Part shown: positions 13,450 through 18,038 of the stretch, piece after piece | How the letters are laid out: the number at the start of each line of letters is the position of its first letter | Position numbering within the stretch: the first letter of the stretch is position 1 | Assembly (NCBI GenBank): GCA_003513895.1 | Contig: DOSU01000086.1 | Coordinates: forward strand, 15,426-33,463 | Direction: 5' to 3' | DNA from: Rikenellaceae bacterium | GTDB lineage: Bacteria; Bacteroidota; Bacteroidia; Bacteroidales; UBA932 | Length of the DNA stretch: 18,038 bases | Program-made: the position numbers and the translations under genes | Notes under the pieces: model-generated | Seen by the model: the letters and a program-made list of their open reading frames with translations, nothing else | Database searches by the model: none | What the model was told of the DNA's origin: nothing

Positions 13450-14157
13450 ATGAACAGCGATATTATTAAAATCAAAGGAATTAAAAAGTATTATAAAGTA
13501 GGGACGCAGGAGGTGAGAGCTTTGGATGGGGTTGACCTCACAATTCACGGTAATGAATACGTTGCAATTATGGGTCCTTCCGGCTCCGGGAAATCTACGA
13601 TGATGAATATCCTGGGTTGTCTGGACAGCCCTTCCGGAGGGTCATATATACTCAATGGAATTGATGTTTCAAAAATGAACGACAATGACCTTGCAGAGGT
13701 TAGAAACAAAGAGATTGGATTTATTTTTCAATCGTTTAATCTTCTGCCGAGATATTCTGCACTTGAAAATGTTGCTTTACCCCTCATCTACTCAGGTGAA
13801 TCAAAAAAAGAGAGAGATATCCGTGCTGAAGGAGCTCTTGAAAGCGTAGACCTTACAGACAGGATGCACCATAAGCCCAACGAACTTTCCGGAGGTCAAA
13901 GACAAAGAGTTGCAGTTGCAAGGGCGCTTGTAAACAAACCTTCTATTATACTTGCCGATGAACCTACAGGAAACCTTGACTCAAAAACATCTGTAGACAT
14001 TATGAAACTTTTTCAGGATATTCACAACAAAGGGAATACGATAATCGTTGTTACACACGAGGAGGATATTGCAAAACATGCTCACAGGATTATCCGGCTC
14101 AGAGACGGACTTATTGAATCCGATGAAATAAATCCTAATCCGCTCAGGCACTCCTGA
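13450..14157 (+). CDS. ABC transporter ATP-binding protein, MacB/LolD type
   Basis: The 235-residue ATPase is complete: Walker A GPSGSGKST (42-50), Q-loop Gln94 in FIFQSFNLLP, signature LSGGQRQRVAVARAL (146-160), Walker B IILADE with Asp170-Glu171, D-loop NLDSKTS and H-loop His203. The sequence is closest to the MacB/LolD/FtsE-like group, whose ATPases work with FtsX/MacB-type permeases in lipoprotein release or efflux. No permease lies in the window, so its partner must be encoded elsewhere. It begins 24 nt after mqnD and ends 22 nt before the adenosyltransferase gene, all on one strand, so it could be read from the mqnB promoter; no separate promoter was convincing. The transported substrate is unknown. 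Confidence 0.93.
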   Translation: MNSDIIKIKGIKKYYKVGTQEVRALDGVDLTIHGNEYVAIMGPSGSGKSTMMNILGCLDSPSGGSYILNGIDVSKMNDNDLAEVRNKEIGFIFQSFNLLPRYSALENVALPLIYSGESKKERDIRAEGALESVDLTDRMHHKPNELSGGQRQRVAVARALVNKPSIILADEPTGNLDSKTSVDIMKLFQDIHNKGNTIIVVTHEEDIAKHAHRIIRLRDGLIESDEINPNPLRHS

Positions 14158-14179
14158 TTCCTCGTTAAATTGTATTTTG

Positions 14180-14725
14180 ATGAAAGAGAATAATATATAC
14201 ACCAAGACCGGAGACAAGGGAAAAACATCTCTTGTAGGAGGTTCCCGTGTGAGCAAAGACGATCCAAGAGTCAATGCATATGGCAATGTCGATGAGCTAA
14301 TTTCTCACATTGCTCTTCTTCGGGCAGATGCCTACGGTTTACCCTATCATGTTAATTTAAGGCGGATTCAGGCAAACTTAATGCTTGTTGCCGCTCACCT
14401 TGCAGCAGATGAACATGGCTCTGTAAAACTTAAACCTTTCTATACCGAGGAAATTGAGTTTCTTGAGAAACAGATAGATGAAATGGTTGCTGCTCTTCCA
14501 GAGCAAACTGCTTTCATTCTTCCCGAAAGACCCCGTGTTGCTGCAGAGTGTCATATTGCAAGGACAGTATGCCGCAGAGCAGAAAGGTCCTGCATTGCAT
14601 TAATGTCTGAGTCAAGAATTGAACCGGGAATCAGATACCTTAACCGTCTTTCCGATTACTTATTCGTATATGCCAGATATTTAGCGATGACCAATGGAAT
14701 TTCGGATGATTTTTGGTATCAATAA
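14180..14725 (+). CDS. ATP:cob(I)alamin adenosyltransferase, PduO type
   Basis: The enzyme transfers an adenosyl group from ATP to cob(I)alamin to make coenzyme B12. The 181-residue, mainly helical protein shows the family's N-terminal ATP-binding run IYTKTGDKGKTSLVGG, then DDPRVNAYGNVDELISH with the conserved Asp-Glu, the arginine pair of RTVCRRAERS, and LNRLSDYLFVYARY near the C-terminus. The start is the ATG at 14180; a TTG just before it is in frame but has no support. One oddity is that the usual PGG turn ahead of the RRAER helix reads PER here. The preceding gap of 22 nt is too short for a cobalamin riboswitch, so no B12 control is visible. It probably belongs to the same transcript as the ABC ATPase. 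Confidence 0.92.
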   Translation: MKENNIYTKTGDKGKTSLVGGSRVSKDDPRVNAYGNVDELISHIALLRADAYGLPYHVNLRRIQANLMLVAAHLAADEHGSVKLKPFYTEEIEFLEKQIDEMVAALPEQTAFILPERPRVAAECHIARTVCRRAERSCIALMSESRIEPGIRYLNRLSDYLFVYARYLAMTNGISDDFWYQ

Positions 14726-14727
14726 AG

Positions 14728-14757
14728 TTGCAAATTAAAAATTAATAGTTACCTTCG
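14728..14757 (+). promoter_or_regulatory. Promoter of the DUF2795-trkA operon
   Basis: TTG (14728-14730), exactly 19 nt, then TACCTTCG (14750-14757): both Bacteroidetes elements at ideal spacing, with one base changed in TAnnTTTG. The -33 element lies right after the adenosyltransferase stop. The leader to the ATG at 14811 is about 48 nt. Confidence 0.55.
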
Positions 14758-14810
14758 CACACTATTTCTATAAATTATTGTAACTACTTAATATTTAATC
14801 TTTTAGATTT

Positions 14811-15032
14811 ATGTACTGGACACTTGAATTGGCATCAAAACTTGAAGATGCACCATGGCCCGCTACCAAAGAGGAGTTAATTGATTATGCTACTCGCTCC
14901 GGAGCACCTCTGGAAGTGATAGAAAATCTTGAGGATCTTGAGGATGATGGAGAAGTTTATGATAGCATCGAAGATATCTGGCCAGATTACCCCAGCAAAG
15001 AGGACTTTTTCTTTAACGAGGAAGAGTACTAA
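14811..15032 (+). CDS. Small acidic DUF2795-like protein
   Basis: This 73-residue protein is strongly acidic, with many Glu and Asp, no signal peptide and no membrane helix. It starts MYWTLELASKLEDAPWPATK and ends DFFFNEEEY. The ATKEELIDYATRSGAPLEVIENL core matches the DUF2795 pattern of a small helical fold, and I recall near-identical proteins across Bacteroidales, so it is under strong constraint. It has its own well-formed promoter and ends 10 nt before trkA, so it is the first gene of a trkA operon. Its function is unknown; a role linked to potassium uptake would be only guilt by association. Confidence 0.88.
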   Translation: MYWTLELASKLEDAPWPATKEELIDYATRSGAPLEVIENLEDLEDDGEVYDSIEDIWPDYPSKEDFFFNEEEY

Positions 15033-15042
15033 AATATAGATT

Positions 15043-16392
15043 ATGAAAATCATTATAGCAGGCGCAGGTGATGTGGGAACACATCTCGCGAAGATGCTTG
15101 GAAACGAGGATCACGAGCTTACTGTAATTGACAGCGACGAAAGCCGGTTAAATCACGTAGGAGAAGTTGCAGATATAATTCCTGTTTACGGTTCTCCAAC
15201 CTCAATAGCAACTCTTGAGAAAGCAGAAGTAAGAAAGGCCGACCTTTTTATTGCTGTGAGCCCTGCCCAGGAGCAGGATGTTAATATTATCAGCGCTATG
15301 CTTGCCAAGAAAATGGGAGCAGGCAAAGTGACTGCCCGCATAAACAGCGACGAGTATCTCAAGAACGAAAATAAACTTCTTTTCACCGAGATGGGTATTG
15401 ACCTTCTCTTCTACCCCGAAAAAATTGCATCTCACGAAATTATTGACCTGTTAAAGCAAACAGGAACATCTGAATTTATGGATTTTTCAGGTGGTAAGCT
15501 TCAGCTTATAGTATTCAGGCTGGACGATGGAGCTCCACTGATTGACAAAACACTTTCGGATTATTCAAAACCAGGTATAGAACTTATTTACAGGGCTGTT
15601 GCAATTTCCAGGGACGGCACAACAATTATTCCTCGCGGTTCGACAAAATTCAAAGAAAGAGACATTGTATTTGTTATCTCAAAAAGGTCTGGAGTTCAGG
15701 AGGTAATGACCTATTCAGGAAAAAACAACATCGATGTTAAAAGACTGATGATTGTTGGAGGAGGAAGGATTGGCGAAATGGTAGCCAAAAAGCTTGAAAC
15801 AACTGTAGACTATATAAAACTCATCGAACGCCGCCGGGAGAGATGCGATGTACTAAACGAAAGACTCAGCAAAACACTTGTAATTAATGGCGATGCCAGA
15901 AATACAGACTTGCTCATCGAGGAAGACGTAAACGATTTTGATGCATTTGTTGCAGTTACAAGCAGTTCCGAAACAAACATTCTCTCATGCGTAATGGCAA
16001 AGAAAATGGGTGTTGCCAAAACAATTGCCGAAGTTGAAAATATAGATTACATCAAACTTGCCGAAGGCATGGGAGTGGATGCTGTAATAAACAAAAAACT
16101 TATTACTGCAAGCCGTATTTTCCGCTTCACTCTCTCAAACAAGGTTCAGTCTATCAAATGTCTCAACGGCTCAGATGCCGAAATACTTGAGTTTATTGTT
16201 AATCCAAACAGCAACATAACTAAGGACAAACTCCGCAACATCGGATTTCCTAAAGACGCAATAGTAGGTGGAGTAATCCGCGGAACGCAAAGTTTTATTG
16301 CGGTGGGAGACACCGAAATTATGCCATACGACCGAGTGGTTGTATTCTCTCTGCCATCGGCACTGGCCAAGGTGAACAAGTTTTTCGCCTGA
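15043..16392 (+). CDS. trkA: Trk potassium uptake regulatory subunit TrkA
   Basis: TrkA is the cytoplasmic, nucleotide-binding gating ring of the TrkH potassium channel. The 449-residue protein contains two RCK repeats: a first Rossmann motif GAGDVG (6-12) with acidic Asp30 at the end of strand two, an RCK-C part around 145-225, then a second Rossmann motif VGGGRIG (238-244) with Glu262 as the matching acid, and a final RCK-C part (370-445). This full tandem form is normal for TrkA. It follows the DUF2795 gene by 10 nt. trkH, which often lies next to trkA, is not present; the next gene is aspA. Confidence 0.95.
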   Translation: MKIIIAGAGDVGTHLAKMLGNEDHELTVIDSDESRLNHVGEVADIIPVYGSPTSIATLEKAEVRKADLFIAVSPAQEQDVNIISAMLAKKMGAGKVTARINSDEYLKNENKLLFTEMGIDLLFYPEKIASHEIIDLLKQTGTSEFMDFSGGKLQLIVFRLDDGAPLIDKTLSDYSKPGIELIYRAVAISRDGTTIIPRGSTKFKERDIVFVISKRSGVQEVMTYSGKNNIDVKRLMIVGGGRIGEMVAKKLETTVDYIKLIERRRERCDVLNERLSKTLVINGDARNTDLLIEEDVNDFDAFVAVTSSSETNILSCVMAKKMGVAKTIAEVENIDYIKLAEGMGVDAVINKKLITASRIFRFTLSNKVQSIKCLNGSDAEILEFIVNPNSNITKDKLRNIGFPKDAIVGGVIRGTQSFIAVGDTEIMPYDRVVVFSLPSALAKVNKFFA

Positions 16393-16437
16393 CATCAATT
16401 TATCTCCATATTTCTTTAAATTAAAACCATTACGGCT

Positions 16438-16465
16438 CCTTTTTATTATAATTTTTAATAAAAGG
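16438..16465 (+). terminator. AT-rich hairpin after trkA, weak terminator candidate
   Basis: CCTTTTTATTA (16438-16448) and TAATAAAAGG (16456-16465) can pair with one bulged T and a 7-nt loop, in the gap between trkA and aspA. The stem is mostly A-T and no U-run follows it, so it is a weak candidate for ending the trkA transcript. Confidence 0.3.
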
Positions 16466-16487
16466 CTCTGTTGATATAACAATTTAT

Positions 16488-16495
16488 TATCTTTG
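16488..16495 (+). promoter_or_regulatory. -7 element of aspA
   Basis: TATCTTTG matches TAnnTTTG and ends 25 nt before the aspA ATG, in a 128-nt gap. The nearest TTG (16471-16473) is too close, with 14 nt spacing, so only the -7 element is supported. Confidence 0.5.
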
Positions 16496-16520
16496 CCGTA
16501 TTAATTTTATTAGGGCAATT

Positions 16521-17951
16521 ATGAGCAATTACAGTTTCAAAACAAGCGGGAAGACCAGGTTGGAGCACGATCTTCTTGGAGACAAAAAAGTTCCTGTCGA
16601 AGCACTTTTTGGCGTTCAAACTCTCAGATGTATAGAAAATTTTGACATCAGCGGTCAGTTATTGTCAAATTATCCCCAATACATTAAAGCATTAGGTATT
16701 GTTAAGATGGGCGCAATTCTGGCAAATCATGAGCTTGGTCTTGTCGACGATAAAATAAAAGATGCTGTTGTTGAAGCCTGCAAAGAACTTATGGAGGGCA
16801 AGCATCTGGAACACTTCCCAATCGATATGATTCAAGGCGGAGCAGGTACTTCAGTAAACATGAATGCCAATGAGGTGATAGCAAACAGGGCACTTGAGAT
16901 AATGGGGAAAGAAAAGGGTCAGTATGAGTTCTGCAGCCCCAACGACCATGTAAATATGGCTCAGTCTACCAATGACGCATATCCAAGCGCGATGCACATC
17001 GGGCTCTATATAACACACTTCGAGGTAAGAGAAGCTCTTGAGAAACTCATTGCATCTTTTGAAGATAAAGAGAAAGAGTTTTCAGGAATTATTAAAATGG
17101 GTAGAACCCAGCTTCAGGACGCTGTTCCAATGACATTAGGACAGAGTTTTGGTGCTTTTGCATCTGCAATGAAGCACGAATTGAGAAGACTGGACAAGGC
17201 CTCAAGAGAGTTGCTTTATATAAACATGGGAGCAACAGCAATTGGTACCGGTATTACTGCCGAACCTGGTTATGCCGAAGCATGTATCTACCATATAAGA
17301 AAAATTTCCGGCTGGGATTTAAAACTTGCCTACAATCTTATTGAAGCAACGCACGACACATCCTGTATGGTCGCATACTCATCTGCACTCAGGTCAATTT
17401 CAATCCGTCTGTCGAAAATATGCAACGACCTACGATTCCTTTCATCGGGGCCACGCACGGGAATTGCAGAAATTAACCTGCCACCCAAGCAACCGGGTTC
17501 ATCTATTATGCCTGGTAAAGTAAATCCTGTAATTCCCGAAGTTGTAAACCAGATTTGCTTTAAAGTCATTGGAAACGATTTAACTATTACTCTTGCATCC
17601 GAAGCAGCACAGCTTGAACTAAACGTAATGGAACCGGTACTTGTTCATAGCCTCACAGAGTCCTGCAACTGGATTACAAGAGGTTTTAACACCCTCCGCG
17701 TTGAGTGTATCGACGGCATTTCTGCCAATCCTGAGCATTGCCGAAACATGGTAGAGCATTCAATTGGAATCGTGACTGCACTTAAGCCTTATATTGGCTA
17801 CGCACTAAGTACCGAGATTGCAAAAGAGGCTTTGGAAACCGGTGGCAGTGTTTATAACCTTGTTCTCGAAAAAAACATTCTTACGAAAGAGCAACTCGAC
17901 AAAATACTCGATCCGAAACACATGATCCGTCCTGTAAAACTTACTTTGTAG
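16521..17951 (+). CDS. aspA: Aspartate ammonia-lyase (aspartase)
   Basis: Aspartase reversibly splits L-aspartate to fumarate and ammonia, linking amino acid use to fumarate respiration and the C4 part of central metabolism. The 476-residue protein belongs to the fumarase/aspartase superfamily: GAGTSVNMNANEV (107-119), STNDAYPSA (149-157), GRTQLQDAVPMTLGQ (194-208) and the flexible catalytic loop GSSIMPGKVNP (326-336) with the base serine. The run after the loop, VIPEVVNQICFKVIGND, and QLELNVMEPV (364-373) are aspartase-like rather than class II fumarase-like. The length is usual for aspartase. It has its own likely promoter and stands alone after trkA. In an anaerobe using menaquinone it would feed fumarate reduction; that link is inference. 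Confidence 0.94.
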   Translation: MSNYSFKTSGKTRLEHDLLGDKKVPVEALFGVQTLRCIENFDISGQLLSNYPQYIKALGIVKMGAILANHELGLVDDKIKDAVVEACKELMEGKHLEHFPIDMIQGGAGTSVNMNANEVIANRALEIMGKEKGQYEFCSPNDHVNMAQSTNDAYPSAMHIGLYITHFEVREALEKLIASFEDKEKEFSGIIKMGRTQLQDAVPMTLGQSFGAFASAMKHELRRLDKASRELLYINMGATAIGTGITAEPGYAEACIYHIRKISGWDLKLAYNLIEATHDTSCMVAYSSALRSISIRLSKICNDLRFLSSGPRTGIAEINLPPKQPGSSIMPGKVNPVIPEVVNQICFKVIGNDLTITLASEAAQLELNVMEPVLVHSLTESCNWITRGFNTLRVECIDGISANPEHCRNMVEHSIGIVTALKPYIGYALSTEIAKEALETGGSVYNLVLEKNILTKEQLDKILDPKHMIRPVKLTL

Positions 17952-18038
17952 GTAGCCTGCAGCGAGTTGCAAAACTTTACCAAATTCTAATTTGCACATA
18001 TACAGACACATACTCAGAAGACGCAGAGAAATTCTCTG

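Noticed and set aside
14158..14179. Cobalamin riboswitch before the adenosyltransferase gene.
   Set aside because: The gap is only 22 nt, far too short for a B12 riboswitch, and no B12-box-like sequence is seen.
17981..17994. Inverted repeat CAAAT/ATTTG after aspA as a terminator.
   Set aside because: The stem is only five pairs, mostly A-T, with no T-run following; too weak to call.

Overview
The window looks like chromosomal DNA from a member of the Bacteroidetes, probably Bacteroidales. The reasons are: repeated TAnnTTTG (-7) promoter elements just upstream of starts, twice with a TTG (-33) element about 19 nt further up; weak or absent Shine-Dalgarno sequences; a TonB-dependent receptor with an N-terminal carboxypeptidase-regulatory-like domain; and a DUF2795-trkA gene pair of Bacteroidetes type. 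The DNA is AT-leaning and densely coding. I see no insertion sequence, phage gene, CRISPR array, tRNA or rRNA, and no gene-free stretch longer than about 135 nt.

Region 1 (1-4662) is housekeeping. It holds the last codons of a probable thymidine kinase, a small lipoprotein, alanine racemase (alr), DNA polymerase III delta (holA), a small stand-alone HsdR-N/PD-(D/E)XK-like protein, and a CCA-adding/poly(A) polymerase family enzyme with an HD domain. Region 2 (4637-11250) is the accessory-looking part. A TonB-dependent receptor and a beta-helix-like lipoprotein form a minus-strand operon, and an OmpR/PhoB-type response regulator plus histidine kinase are transcribed divergently from it. The 133-nt divergent intergenic region holds both promoters and a direct repeat flanking the receptor promoter. 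I read this block as a possible regulated outer-membrane uptake module with unknown substrate; the regulatory link is inference.

Region 3 (11253-14725) is cofactor metabolism: GTP cyclohydrolase I (folE, minus strand), futalosine hydrolase and 1,4-dihydroxy-6-naphthoate synthase (mqnB-mqnD, futalosine menaquinone route), an ABC ATPase of the MacB/LolD type without an adjacent permease, and a PduO-type cobalamin adenosyltransferase. Region 4 (14728-17951) holds a promoter with both elements driving DUF2795-trkA, then aspartate ammonia-lyase (aspA). No trkH lies in the window. The last 87 nt (17952-18038) show no gene or convincing signal.

Four convergent gene pairs meet with gaps of 1-2 nt or overlap by 26 nt, so there is no room for ordinary intergenic terminators. 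Nothing here is a clear new defence or mobile system. The most open questions are the receptor/beta-helix/two-component block and the small HsdR-N-like protein between holA and cca.
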